This document shows, piece by piece, positions 46,489-59,017 of a stretch of 64,000 nt of DNA. Where the stretch lies: the NCBI GenBank assembly GCA_007844125.1, contig CM017558.1:27671478-27735477 (forward strand), given 5' to 3'. A program made the position numbers and the translations under genes. The DNA comes from Sinonovacula constricta. Lineage: Eukaryota; Mollusca; Bivalvia; Cardiida; Solecurtidae. Under the pieces are notes generated by a model, which did not search any database, was not told the origin of the DNA, and saw nothing but the letters and a program-made list of their open reading frames with translations. Each line of letters opens with the position of its first letter. Position 1 is the stretch's first letter.

Positions 46489-48414
46489 AGTTTATAGAGT
46501 GGAAACGATGATTTTTAGACGATACTCCTTTTTTAATTGAGTTTACCAGTGTTTTTCCAGTTTTGACTGGTTAATAGGAAATGTCTCACACAAAATGACG
46601 GCTGTCTAAGCATCTACAATGATATGCTCACATTGGTTTAGAAATTATCTCCCCTTGATACTCTTTACTTATATGTACTAAATGTGTAAACGTGCCACCC
46701 AAAACGTGCGCATGTTAGGCCATATCTTACGTATTGCTCCTACCATCTATTTTGAATATTTTAACAACTTGATATATTTTAGTATATTATCATTAATTCC
46801 ATATTGTGTTGTTTTTGTTGCTGTTCGAAGTCATGAATGTTGTGTATGCTCATACAATTTTTATAAACTTATATTCAGTAATGTTTTTCTTGCCATGCTT
46901 TAAAAAAGGGACATTTATTTTTATTGCTTGCTACCTCCTGAGCAATATTGCTACATAGAAATTCAGTGAAAGAACATTCTCATGAAAATATCGAAAGGGA
47001 ATATAGCTGAAACATAGGGCCAAAAGCTTCATTACAGTCACTGACACTCGATTACAGAATCTGTTTAACATAAATACTTTACATATAATAGTGTTTTACT
47101 GAAATTATGTCTATAATAAAAGCGACCGAAATACACTGAGTTAAAAATGAACTTCCTGTTACTAGTTGGTCGGACTATAGAAAACGACACTGCGACAATC
47201 GCTTGTATTTATTTTGGCAACACTACACTTGTGTGTTCTTAAGCTAAAATTGTTTTGCAAACTAGGTACATGTATGAAGCTAAAGAAGGCAGTGAATCCC
47301 CGCCCTCGATTTCGCAAATATATCGGTCTACTATATAATAGATAGCCAGTGGAACATTTATTCTAATATTTTATCTCCCTCCTTTTGTCACTAAATGATA
47401 CTCCCGCGCAGTGTTCATTGATAAATATGCATTTCATGTATATATATGCATTACAAGATATCGCTTGAACATCATGTTCAAACAATTTTACAATATAATT
47501 TATATTACAATTTGAAGCGTGCCAGGACACAAACGCGTCTATTCACTTCTGCGTGCATATTTATTTCTTTTAAGACAAGTTTCCCTAGGCATGAAGACTG
47601 GCCGTGGGTAGTGAAGATCACGCAGGGTCAATCCTTCATGCTTCCGAAATTCAGCTTTCTCGTAACTAGATTCTGTCGAAAGCAAAATCGCCCAAAAATT
47701 ACGTTAAGACAAACATGCTTAAACTTTCATAGCGAAATTTGGATTATTGGCAGTGAGAACATTATCGGATTGTGTTTGTAGTGAGTATTTTGTTTGTCAC
47801 TTCTACATTTCCTTCATATTGTAGAGCTAAAATGTTCTTCTATTCCATTGATATACTTGAGGAAAGTCATGTTTTATGTTTAGATCAGTTTATGTTTTTA
47901 TCATGTTACTTTTCGTTGATCTTATCATGATGGTAGGAATGAATATATGTAAGTTTGAAGATAAAAATAAAAAAACATGACCTCATAATGTGTATTTGTT
48001 ATATATTTCTTCGTAAATGGGGTTATATAACTTTTATGTTTTCATTAAAAAGGTATTTTCTTATTTCTGCGCAGTAGTTGTCAAACTGTAAGGATAGCGA
48101 TTGACTGCAGTCGGAATTTGCGGGTAATTCGGTCCTTTGGACAATCCAGTCGGAACACCTCGGATAGTTCACGAGGACGGAATTATTACTTTAATGTGGG
48201 GCAGATTTTCCACCTAACCTGCGGTGCGCAGGTGGTAACAAAACAAACTTAAAAGACCCCTGTACCTAAACAGCTGTTACAGTAATAAAGAACAATGTAT
48301 AAATTAATATTAAAAAATAATGACATCCTTTTTTCTATTATATGGATTAATAAATATAGTTAAATTATTATTGTAGTATTATTATTGTAGAGGTCAAGAA
48401 ATGAGCCTGGCATG

Positions 48415-48620
48415 TAATTATTGAATCTCATGTTCTGGTCAACTTGCAGCTCCTCTCACCGCATGGTCTCTAGTGCCCACTCAGAGCCAGAACTTTCATG
48501 TGTAGAGCTCTTGCAAGTTACCTGCATTGTAGCAGTGGTTCTACTCAGACATTAGTCTGGGGACTTCTTTCATCTCCCTAAAATGATCATAATTAACTCA
48601 CAGTGATCTATCTCAAAAAC
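48415..48620 (+). mobile_element. Diverged family C SINE (array copy 3)
   Basis: This is the copy-3 equivalent, nearly identical to the one at 42455. Confidence 0.6.
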
Positions 48621-50442
48621 AAATCCTGTTCATGTCACAGAATTTTTTACAAATTTATTAGTTCTATATATTTTTTGTTAGACTGTAAATTGTTGACATT
48701 TTAAATAGAATTTAGCATCCGTATCATGCATGCATAGCATTAAATCTATTCATATCACGTGGCTGGTATTGTGTGCTGATCATGTGACCACTCATTCATC
48801 AGTAAATGTTTGCTTAATTTTCAGGAATTGTTTGTTTTAGAGACAGTAAATATTTTCTTCATCATTATCAGTGAATGTTTGCCTTATTTTATTTGTGTTA
48901 AAGTGTGTGTGTTGGTTATATACAAAGTTTGTGGACACAAAAATTAGTTCTAACAAATGTTTCTCCTGCCTGTTTTGTACAGTATTGTAAGTTTGTGCTG
49001 TTCATTTGTGATTGAGTGTGTGTGTGTTGGTTATATACAAAGTTTGTGGACACAAAAATTAGTTGTAACAAACGTATCTCCTGCCAGTTTTGTACTGTTT
49101 TGTAAGTTTGTGCTGTTCATTTGTGATTGAGTGTGTGCAGGTTGCAGTTTAATTTTATCTTATTTTTTACCCAATTTAAGAGTTTTCATTCTCATTAATT
49201 TTCATCAGCTGAATCATTTGTTAATTTATCCATAATGCTTTATTGTTCGTTATAGGCATTTGCCAGTTGATACAGTTACAAATTATTGTATAGTTTCCAT
49301 GTGATGTCATATTTTAAGGTAGCCATCTTTGAAGGCAGAAGCTAATGCAGACCGAAATCTGCAAATATATGCTGTATTAAACTCACCACTGTGTTATTAT
49401 TTTTCAGTCTATCTTACTGAATTTTATATCAAATTTAACAGCTTTTATGAAGTATTTTAAATATCAAAACTATATTTTGATTGTTTAAAAGAATTCAACC
49501 AAAAAAGTTACACTGTTTTGTTTAAGGATGAGACAACACATTTATGTATTTATGTCTATTAATTCTTTGTGCATTTATCAATTTTTAAAAAAACATTGCA
49601 TTCTAAAGATTTGAACTTCAAGAGCTTTCAAATGATGTATAGCTTTTAAAGTTAGGACCACAAATGAAAAATTAAATGAAAATAAAATTTACGCTTCTAT
49701 ACAATTCATCTGAAAATCCCTTGAAGTTGCCATCAAAGATGGCTGCCAAGATAAGGGATCTTCACTGATGTGGAAACTATATATACTAAGGAATAACACC
49801 ATATTCCAAACAAGCATGAGAAGAGCTGTTACAACTAAATTTGTAGAAAACTTTGTTACAGGGTTAACATTCAGTAAAACTTTAAGCTTGCTAATGTAAG
49901 TAAATAACATGCTGATCCATGTTCTAGCAGCAATTGATAAGTTTTATTTCCTGAAATATATGCAACTGGTCAACATGTATTCATTTCAACAATATGAACT
50001 TATTGCGTACATGTATATCTTAATTGCGAATAAGACTGCAATACCAATATTCTATTATTGAAAAGCTGCAGATGTTTTAAATGTACATAATGTTGTGCTT
50101 TACCATCGTTGTAACTTATTGCATTTATTGTTAATGATATTTAAGCCAACTGGTGTTGGATGTGTATACACTGAACGATCAGTTTCATATACTAATTTTC
50201 AAGGTACATTACACACAGATTAATTTTTATTCAAATATCATTATAGGATAAAAGTCAGGTTGAGATAAGTTTACACTGCTGAGCTTAGATCAAAAATAGT
50301 CAGGACTGAATAAAATATGTGAAGACCTGGATAAGATGGCTGACATATTCGAGGGTGATAACTTTGCTAGGATAAATGTGAGCACCTGTGGTCTGGTAGG
50401 TAATATGATGGACTTCAGAGCGGAGGTCCCGGGGTTCGTAAC

Positions 50443-50637
50443 CTCAGATCCAACTTGAGATATTCTCAGACCCATCTTGAGATATTCTCAGACCCATCCT
50501 GAGATATTCTCAGGCCCATCTTGAGATATTCTCAGAACTATTCTGAAATATTCTCAGATCCATCCTAAGTTATTCTGAGACCCATCCCGAGATATTCTCA
50601 GACCCATCTTGAGATATTCTCAGATCCATCTTGAGAT
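50443..50637. repeat. 22-base minisatellite, about 9 units (array copy 3)
   Basis: The variant order is the same as in copy 2, with one extra unit near the start. Confidence 0.9.
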
Positions 50638-50873
50638 TTTACTATTTACTTCACAGTGTCCCAGGTAGTTCCTCTCAGAGCACTAGTTGTACAGAGGATG
50701 TGGGCTATCGAGAGGGAGTAATATAAGTTTTTAGTTCTTAATTCCTACAAAAAAGTAGGTTGAAACTAAATATATTTAACCAGTTTTATCTGTTAAGAAC
50801 CTGTTAAAAATAATAATTTTTGTCTCTGAATTTGGTGAAACATGTCACAAATACATTCCTCACTTTGGAGTAG

Positions 50874-51092
50874 CCGGACCTGTTAGCATAATTGATAGAG
50901 CATCCGGCCCCAGGTATGAGAAGCCAAGGGTTGCCACAACTACTATTGTTAAAAATTGTGGTGTAATAGCTCCAGTGCTATACTCAAATATAATGGTAGT
51001 TCTACAGTGGGTTGACCGTGGTATCAGGTGTTCAAGGCATGCTCTTTACACTGGAGGCAGCACTATATCTGCTTCAAGTACACAGGATAAAC
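50874..51092 (+). mobile_element. Truncated family B SINE (array copy 3)
   Basis: This is the equivalent of 38920-39140; it has CATCCGGCCCCAGG. Confidence 0.7.
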
Positions 51093-51954
51093 CTAACAGA
51101 CTTGGAAGTTTATGTGTGTAAATATGAGTGTTTTATATTGGCCATTGACTCTCAAAAAGGATTATCAGCATATGTGAGTAATGACTGACCAGTGGTCTAT
51201 CTTGCAATTTTCTTAAAAGTTAACAAAAAAGTTTGGTTGTGTTATATACTCAATTCTAGGTGTAAATTAACTAAAATGACTTAAGCTGTTATATTCACTT
51301 TATTATAAATTTCAAACACTTATTTTACACTATGTATAGGATGTGCTTGTTATGCATTATTCTATAAGGTTTGAATCTTTTTTTCTTGTGTATATTTCTT
51401 TATTGTTACCTGTACATGGGGTGTTGGATATACTACAAACACCTGTATTGGATTTTTTGATGTACTGACAGGGAAATCTCACTGATTCTCACAAGGTTAT
51501 TGTTTTAGGCTATTATTATTTTTTGACAATTTGCTATAAGGTAATTATTGTTTCTCAATTTTTACCATGTTTAAATCTTTGAATGCATATTCATTATTTA
51601 TAAACACTCGAGATATACCTGTTTATCTATTGCCACCTTTGTAAGTCACTCGGCCTTAATATACATGTGTGCGATTTGTCATGATGTTTCACTTACTGTA
51701 TAATTCAGTATGTATATAACAAGGCCAACAATTTCTGCTATACAGGAGCAGGTTTAGACAGTTGCTGATACTTTTTGATGTGGAGATCACTCGTTGTATA
51801 CACAGTTTTTGTACACTTGTACAGTTGTTGTCACAGAATTTGCATTGCAATCATTATCACATACATAGCCACCAAACATGATTTTGGACTGTTCTATTCA
51901 CTGTGTACTTGTTGTACAATACCAAGTCTTAAATTTTGTTATAGTTTTAGGGTG

Positions 51955-52460
51955 CGTTTCATCATAACTCTTAAGATCGACCGGCCTCAATTGGTAGAGC
52001 GTCGGCTTGCGTATCGGGAGGTCGCGGGTTCAAACCGCGGCCACGTCAAACCAAAGTTAGTAGTAGTGGCTTCCCTCCTAACGCTCGGGGCTAAGGGGAC
52101 AGCATTACGCCTTACTCGTTGGTGTCAGTTTAATGGACCGGCCGGGTTCAGTCCCTGGGCACCTCATAAGTGCCCCTGTGCTATACACAGTATTGGCAAA
52201 AATGCCGGCTAACCCCAATCCAAAATCTAAAGGTCGTTTTTTGTTCTCTTAAGAATGGTTTTCCTGCTTAAGAGCGTTTCATTTATATTACAGAAATCGC
52301 TCTCAGAGCGAAATTGCTCTAAAATCTTAAGAGTGCCGTTGATCTACTTGCTACAAATTGCACTTAGGACAGTTTGTTGAATCGCACATAAGAGTGATCG
52401 TAAGACCGAAATTTAAGAACATTTTTCATTCGATCTTAAGATTTATGATGACAGCACCCT
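51955..52460. mobile_element. Harbinger-like MITE with nested SINE (array copy 3)
   Basis: This is a more diverged version. The nested SINE is at 51981-52221 and lacks the ATAATGATAGAAATATCG stretch near its 3' end. Confidence 0.6.
51981..52221 (+). mobile_element. Family A SINE (array copy 3)
   Basis: The head has GTCGGCTTGCGTATCGGGAG and GGTTCAAACCGCGGCC. It is shortened by about 18 bases near the 3' end relative to the other two copies. Confidence 0.85.
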
Positions 52461-53654
52461 TAGTTTATAGTGGTAACGAGGATTTTAAGACGCCGTTTTT
52501 TCGCTGATACTCCTATTGTTATTAAATTTACCATTGTTTTAACAGTTTTGACTGGGTACATGTAAAAGGAAATGATGTCTCGCACCAAATGATGGTTGTC
52601 TAAGCATATACAATGATATGCCCACATTGGTATAGAAATTATCTCCCCTTGATACTCTTTACTTATATTTACTAAATATGTAAACCGGTTAGGAAACAAT
52701 AGGGTCGGTGGCACAAGGCTAGGTAGTACAGGGCCACCCAAAACATGCTCATGTTAGGCCTCATCTTATGTATTGCTCCTACCATCTATCTTGAATATTT
52801 TAACAACTTGATATATTTTAGTGTATTATCATTAATTCCATATTGTGTTGTTTTTTGTTGCTGTTTGAAGTCATGAATTTTGTGTATGCTTATACAATTT
52901 TTATTCACTAATATTCAGTAATGTTTTTCTTGCCATGCTTTCATAAAAGGGACATTTATTCTTATTGCTACCTCCTGCGCAATATTGCTACATAAAAATT
53001 CAGTGAAAGAGCATTGTCATGAAAATATTTAAAGGAAATATAGCTGAAACATTTGGCCAAAAGCTTCATTACAGTCAATTATAGTTGATTACAGAATCTG
53101 TTTAACATAATTACCCTACATATGAAAGTGTTTTACTGAAATTATGTCTATAAATAAAAGCGACCGAAATACGCTGAGATAAATGAACTCCCAGTTACTA
53201 GTTGGTCAGACTATAGAAAACGACACCGCGACAATCGCTTGTATTTATTTTGTCAACACCACACTTGGGTGTTCTTAAGCTAAAAGTGTTTTGCAAACTA
53301 GGTACATGTATGAAGCTAAAGAAGGCAGTGAATCCCCGCCCTCGATTTTGCAAATATATCGGTCTACTATATAATAGATAGCCAGTGGAACATTTATTCT
53401 AATATTTTATCTCTCTCCTTTTGTCACTAAATGATACTCCCGCGCAGTGGTCATTGATAAATATGCATTTCATGTATATATATATGCATTACAAGATATC
53501 GCTTGAACATCATGTTCAAACAATTTTAAAATATAATTTATATTAGAATTTGAAGCGTGCCAAGACACAAACGCGTCTATTCACTTCTGCGTGCATATTT
53601 ATTTCTTTTAAGACAATTTTCCCTAGGCATGAAGACTGGTCGCGGGTAGTGAAG

Positions 53655-54224
53655 CACTCTCTACCATCGGCTCATACATTTACCTCTGTTATTGGCTCAA
53701 TTAATGTCGGGACTACTTTCGATCCACGTGACTTTCAAAAAGTCACATGATATTAAAGATGGTGACACCGGTGAAACGGGAAGTTGTTTGTTTTATTTGT
53801 AGAAATTATAGCTTAGGCAGCAAGAAAGCTAACCCAACGGGAAGGCTAACGACAAGATCACATTTGCTCTTAACCACATAGGTCAATGCCTCCCTCTGTT
53901 TATCTTTTAAAACCAAGTTCTTGTCGTATTTCTTAACTGCCTCGTGGATCACGTCCATGTTTATTTACAAATGCGCATTAATATCACTATATTATTCTTC
54001 CAAAAATAGTGCGCTTGAATTAATTAAATATCTTTATTTATTTACTTCAATATATGTCTTTTTAGTAGATGTTTATTCATTTTATGTAGAAGTATTATTT
54101 TAATTTGAAAATATACTTAAAATAACACTTTAAAATTTCCGTCAAAAATCTTGACGTGAGCCCATTGCAGAGGTGTCAGAGAGAGGAACGAACGACAACT
54201 CTGCATGGGATTTTGGTCGTGAAG
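53655..54224. repeat. 570-base segment present only in array copy 3
   Basis: Copies 1 and 2 read GTGAAG directly into ATCACGCAGGG. Copy 3 has 570 extra bases with GTGAAG at both edges (53649-53654 and 54219-54224). This is either an insertion with a 6-base duplication or an ancestral state lost by a microhomology deletion in the copy 1/2 lineage. Confidence 0.85.
53806..53958 (-). pseudogene. N-terminal fragment of a RecQ-like DNA helicase
   Basis: A - strand frame of 50 residues starts at an ATG. It reads MDVIHEAVKKYDKNLVLKDK, then QREALTYVVKSKCDLVVSLPVG. LKDKQREAL resembles the conserved Q motif of RecQ helicases, and VVSLPVG looks like the approach to a Walker A motif (usually LPTGxGKS) but the GKS is missing. 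A donor-like GG|gttagc at 53834/53833 would cut the exon right after PVG, so this may be a lone first exon of a multi-exon gene. No following helicase exon is found within the 570-base segment. Confidence 0.5.
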
Positions 54225-54302
54225 ATCACGCAGGGTCAATCCTTCGTGCTTCCGGAATTCAGCTTTCTCGTAACTAGATGCTGTCGCAAGCAACATCGCC
54301 AA
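54117..54302 (-). other. Open frame overlapping the edge of the copy-3 segment
   Basis: It encodes LLATASSYEKAEFRKHEGLT then LRDLHDQNPMQSCRSFLSL. Array copies 1 and 2 keep the first part in frame (SSYEKAEFRKQEGLTLRDLH) but diverge where the 570-base segment is absent. I do not recognise it, and it may be noncoding. Confidence 0.25.
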
Positions 54303-54966
54303 AAATTACCTTAACAAAGACAAACATGCTTAAACTTTCTTAGCGAAATAAGAATTATTGGCAGTGAGAACATTATCGGATTGTGTTTGTAGTGAGTATT
54401 TTGTTTGTCACTTCTACATTTGTTTCATATTGTGGAGCTAAAATGATCTTCTATTCCATTGATATACTTGAGGAAATCATGTTTTATGTTTAGATCAGTT
54501 TATGTTTTTATCATGTTACTTTTCGTTGATCTTATCATGAATAGTAGGAATGAATATATGTAAGTTTGAAGATAAAAATAAAACATGACCTCATAATGTG
54601 TATTTGTTATATATTTCTTCGTAAATGTGGTTATATAACTTTTATGTTTTCATTAAAAAGGTAGTTTCCTATTTCTGCGCAGTAGTTGTCATACTGTAAG
54701 GATAGCGATTGACTGCAGTCGGAATTTGCGGGTTATTCGGTCCTTTGGACAATCCAGTCGGAACACCTCGGATAGTTCACGAGGACGGAATTATTACTTT
54801 AATGTGGGGGAGGTTTACCAGCTAACCTGCGGTGAGTTGGTGGTTCTACCCAGATACATGTCTGGGGTCTTCCTCCACCAATAATTAGCTGGACGTCGCC
54901 AATAAGACCACAGTTGTGTATGTGCGATGTAACAAAACAAACTTAAAAACCTCCTGTACCTAAACA

Positions 54967-57703
54967 ATCTACAAGCAGAGTTGTCGTTCGTACCTCACTT
55001 AAACACCTATGCTATGGACTCAATAACAAGAACCTTGTCAAAACGAGACACGATATTTAACCCACACTGTAACCTCTTCTGAAAGTATCAATGAATGAAT
55101 GGTTCCTAATCGTTCGGTCAGTACTGCGTGCTCAAACCGTTACATCTAGTCAGCATAAGTGTAAAACATATTAATGGTTGCCATTCCTTCGTTTTTGTAT
55201 GTAAAAGGACTTTACTCTAACTATTTAAAACTACCTTCTTACCTCCCTTATGGATAGGTATTTAGTATATTGTTACTGCAGAAAACTTAAGATTTTCTTA
55301 ATTAAGAAAAACAATTAAGACTGAAACATACGCATAAAAGGAATCTTAATTATTGAAGTAAGAATTTGATAAAAAGGTTGAGCGCTTTTCTAAAAATAAA
55401 TAAGCAAATTTAAAATCAAATTTATTTTATTTCTAATATGAAGTATATGAAAAATTCATTCCCACAAGGGAGATAACTAAAACATTTCATTACGGAAATA
55501 TGGAATACCTAACACAAAAGTACGTTTTAGTCAACTTCAACGGCAATAACCACTGGCTTTGAAAATAAAAAAATACCAAAAGCACACAAGGTGTTAATGT
55601 ATAAGAATATATGCAAAAATGCATACTGTAAACCAGTTTATGTATAAAGTTGTTTGTTAGGACTTAAGAAATAAACTCAAAATAATAATATGGGCATGGG
55701 AAGAGGGTTTTGTGGGGAGGGGCTGATATCACACACTGATATCATTTCCCAGCAACGGCGGTCAATTTTACTTGCTGTTTTTTTTTCGAATTGTTATTTT
55801 TAGACATGAAAAGTGGCTATCTTGCAGCGAATTGTGTGTAAATAAATTGTTGATAAAACGTTAGCCTTGTATTGCTGAAACAGCTTAATAAACACCGACT
55901 TATCTTCTCCTGCCTTTAATGATGTACCAGCTACCGCACTATAAACATTATTGTATTATCATCTAGTCGGTATTTTTCTTGACCTTTTTTTTAAATTGAA
56001 AATCGCTACATGAAGCATGAAAATAAATACTTGACACAGTAGACATGTGTTTTAAGGGTGGAGTTGATGTGAATCCCAACACAGGCGAATTTTGTGAAAG
56101 TAAAAAAATTGGAAAAATAGTTCTATATTTTATAATACATTGATAACCAAACGGTTGTCGTGCTAGACGAGCGTCCATTGGTCAACAAGGATCGTTCCTT
56201 TATCATCAAGTGTCACAAAACTACCGCTCTGATTGGCTGAATGAGTTTCAGGATCATATCTGAAATAGTAGAAACAATATCTGTGATGTAATTTATTGTA
56301 TTTTGAACATATGAAATTTGTACTTGTTTAAACCAACTGTTTTTGCAACGTAGTAATCCAAATGGTTTCACTACAAGCTTTATAGGCCAACAGAATGAAG
56401 TCAGTTTCCCAAAGACTTAAACGGTATAAGGCATAATCGAGGTTATCTTTTTTCTTGCTTTCCCAAATAAACTTTGTTTTATATGAAAGTTTGGAACTTT
56501 ATTTAAAATCAGCCAGAATTTGGCTCGACCCATGCGTCAAACATAATAATACAAACAGTACAAAACATGACGTATACTCGAACCCCACGGTACCCGTGGC
56601 TCCACGGTACCGGTGTAAACACAATATGCGTGTTGTTGTTTTTTTTCCCGCCGACGCGCCTCCTCAAGAGATCAGTTATTAGTTCGTGTTATTTACAGTT
56701 TCACTGTCAAAGTTCACTTTTCTATGTCAGAAAATAACATTTAACTGTTCATATAAGCTTAATGTGACTATTGGCATATTTAAATTGAACACTGAATTCA
56801 GTGGCGATTCTGGCATCCCATAGTTTGGATAATTTTATCATTACACCGATCACATGGTGTACCCTAGTTTACTAATATTCAACATGGCTGCCATTGTTTA
56901 CATCCACGAACAATAAATTGTGAAAGTGATAGAACTTTTGTTTTGAAAGTAATTAGAAGATGAGATGTTGGTAAATAAGTTGACTTCGAGTTTTCATCAG
57001 ATGAGTTTTAGTTCTTATGATTTATTCACATATTCATTAACTACATCGGTATTGTGGGGGACCAGGCTATGCGGAAAACATAATACAGAAGTCTATATAC
57101 GCGCTGCATATAAAAACGCTACTGCTACAATTTTACTCAATTTGCAACAAAACAGCCAGTTAACTGATATAATGTCATGATAATAATTGCTGGTAAAAAT
57201 ACTTTACAAATTATATAGAAGAGAGAGTTTATTCATAAGACTTGTACATACATATATTGTCTTTGATAAAAACAAACAAAAAACAAACAAAAAAAAAAAC
57301 AAAACAAAACACCCTGACATACTGTCACCGCGATGTAGACATAAAAGTCAATATGAATAATAACTTATTTATTAATGTTTTCTTAAAAAAAAAAGAGTAA
57401 TGTTTCTTTAGAGAGGAAAATACTTATATGTAATATCTATTTACAGATCGATTGAATTACTACAATTACTTCTCACTTTAAATGCATGCTTAACAAACTG
57501 AGCAATATTAATAAGAACTTTTCTATTCCCTGAACTCATCATGCAACAAAATTTATATATCAGCTAATGGAATTGGCATTTAAAATACTAACATATGACC
57601 ACTAAAATATGCATACAGGACTATGTGTAGAGTAATGTTACTAACGGTAAAATTATCATCGTGTGAAAAATATGAAGACCGGGGAAAAACATGGTGCAAC
57701 CAA
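54967..57703. other. Unique AT-rich sequence right of the tandem array
   Basis: I see no supported gene. There is a short GC-richer patch at about 56570-56670 (CCACGGTACC repeats) and an A-rich run near 57270-57310. Small frames at 56455-56682 and 56965-57180 lack any family or splice support. Confidence 0.4.
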
Positions 57704-58096
57704 ATCGGAACACCGCGGATAATTCACGAATCTTCCCTCGGATGTATGTAGGTAGCCCGTAGCCGGATCATCTCGGTCATTTCTTTAAATGGGACTCTAT
57801 TGTGGCAGAAGTCAAAACAAAGATGGCAGCTCAGATGATAGCTCACTACAGTACGATGCCTGTAAAATTTGTGGCGGCTTCAAATTTGAATCATCCAATT
57901 TTAATTTACCAAGCGCAGCAGGCACACATCTGTCAAACTATGCAATTGTGTATGTATTGTGCGAACTACATTTTAAACATATTCTTTTTCCGACTTCTGG
58001 CGAACAAAACGATCGTGATTTCTGTAAGTTTCATTGCACCAGATACACCCGAGGGATGATTGTCCCGAGGACGAAATTACCCGAGGAGTTCTAATT
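57703..58096 (+). mobile_element. ~395-base TIR element (left, + orientation)
   Basis: The left end AAATCGGAACACCGCGGATA and right end TTACCCGAGGAGTTCTAATT are imperfect inverted repeats. The interior (GCTCACTACAGTA, AATTTGTGGCGGCTTCAAA, CCAGATACACCCGAGGGATG) matches 59338-59735 in opposite orientation. Open frames in it are not conserved between the copies. Confidence 0.8.
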
Positions 58097-58309
58097 GGGT
58101 GCAAACTTAAAATAAATACGAGGACTGTATTTATGCAAATTTAAGTCTGCAATCCGGTAATAATGTCACGACACTGTGACGCTTTTACGGTACAGGTACA
58201 CAGCAGTGGCTATATTGAGTTAATGTCAATGAACACATATTTTATGTTGTTACATAGCATCACCACAATAATAGTTGCATCTGTGACGTTCGGTAAATGA
58301 GTTCCCCCA

Positions 58310-58405
58310 CAAGTATCTGGGTAAAACCACGGCGTACCCGTGGTCAGCCAGAAAAACTCCCCACATAAAGCTCACGACTGAGGAGTTGCAAGTCGGTCAA
58401 GGGCA
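58310..58405 (-). mobile_element. Partial family C SINE, reverse
   Basis: TATCTGGGTAAAACCACGG, GTCAGCCAGAAAAACTCCCC and ACATAAAGCTC are the reverse of the family C body. Confidence 0.6.
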
Positions 58406-58484
58406 CCCAAAAGCAATTTGTAAGACTTTATATAAGATAATACTTAGGTACTTGCACACTAGTCGAATACTGTCCACCTACCAC

Positions 58485-58739
58485 CAAGCGGGATTCTGCC
58501 GTCAGAGTTGGTCGGAAACATGGCCACAAGTTCCGCTACATCCTCCGCCGGTAGAGGATCCGAGCCCTCCTGACCGAGGATTGCAGACAGTGCCGACGGA
58601 TCAACACCGCCGGAAATGACTGATTCCAGTAGCCGGAAGTCGCTGGTCAGCTCGGCCGTCACGTCATCCGGGTCCTTCCACGTAAACCGCGACATGGCGT
58701 GAAGGAACTGTTCTTTGTCAATCGTTGACTGGGACTTGT
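58485..58739 (-). CDS. Exon of an EF-hand-like protein (downstream exon)
   Basis: On the - strand, ttcttattcag precedes ACAAGTCCC at 58739. The 255 bases encode DKSQSTIDKEQFLHAMSRFT, a WKDPDDVTAELTSDFRLLES segment and AEDVAELVAMFPTNSDGRIPLG. It then ends at a donor, gtggta after 58485 or gtaggt three bases on, both phase 1. The spacing of FxxxD and GxIxxxxF features resembles calmodulin-type EF hands, but acidic loop positions are missing, so calcium binding is doubtful. It joins in phase to the exon at 59018-59158. A following exon to the left was not found. Confidence 0.5.
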
Positions 58740-59017
58740 CTGAATAAGAATATATAGGATTTCTACGGAGCATCCAAATCCACCAGATATCATAAACGAA
58801 ACAAACGTTTTTGTTTCTTATGGGCATTGGTGGATTTGATATGCTTCTGAAATGATCTGTCTACTATCGGACTTTAGGCGGTTTCTCTTTCGCTTTTCTA
58901 AGTCCCACTACCTTAAAAAGATACTCAAATTCCTGAACGCAATAGGAAGAATCGTTAACTAACAGGCATCATAGAAATATGCGTTAGTGAAAAGATATTT
59001 TTAAGTTATATGGTTAC

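Larger units (their letters stand above)
42307..48270. repeat. Tandem copy 2 (B/A hybrid)
   Basis: Left of about 45570 it shares variants with copy 3, for example the doubled GGTTATATACAAAGTTTGTG block (about 42950 and 43075) and GGGGTGTTGG at 45439. Right of about 45640 it shares variants with copy 1, for example GAGATTTACGTTTATC, CGATTTATCATG, absence of the 570-base segment, and the shortened SINE end. Confidence 0.88.
36377..54966. repeat. Tandem triplication of a ~6-kb unit
   Basis: Copies begin at CAGCTGT-ACAGTAATAAAGAA at 36377, 42307 and 48271, and the last ends near 54966. Within each, the same landmarks recur in order: a family C SINE remnant, a 22-base minisatellite, a truncated family B SINE, a Harbinger-like MITE with a nested family A SINE, and a right-hand TCGGAAC motif cluster. 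Offsets are 5930-5982 bases. No gene is evident; shared open frames reflect the recent duplication. Confidence 0.95.
48271..54966. repeat. Tandem copy 3 (type B)
   Basis: It carries the doubled GGTTATATACAAAG block, a 570-base extra segment (53655-54224), a longer family C remnant (54800-54945) and more substitutions in its right half than copies 1 and 2 show with each other. Confidence 0.9.

Noticed and set aside
57789..58094. 101- and 85-residue frames in the left TIR element
   Set aside because: They are not preserved in the inverted copy at 59338-59735 and start at the element's internal sequence without homology.
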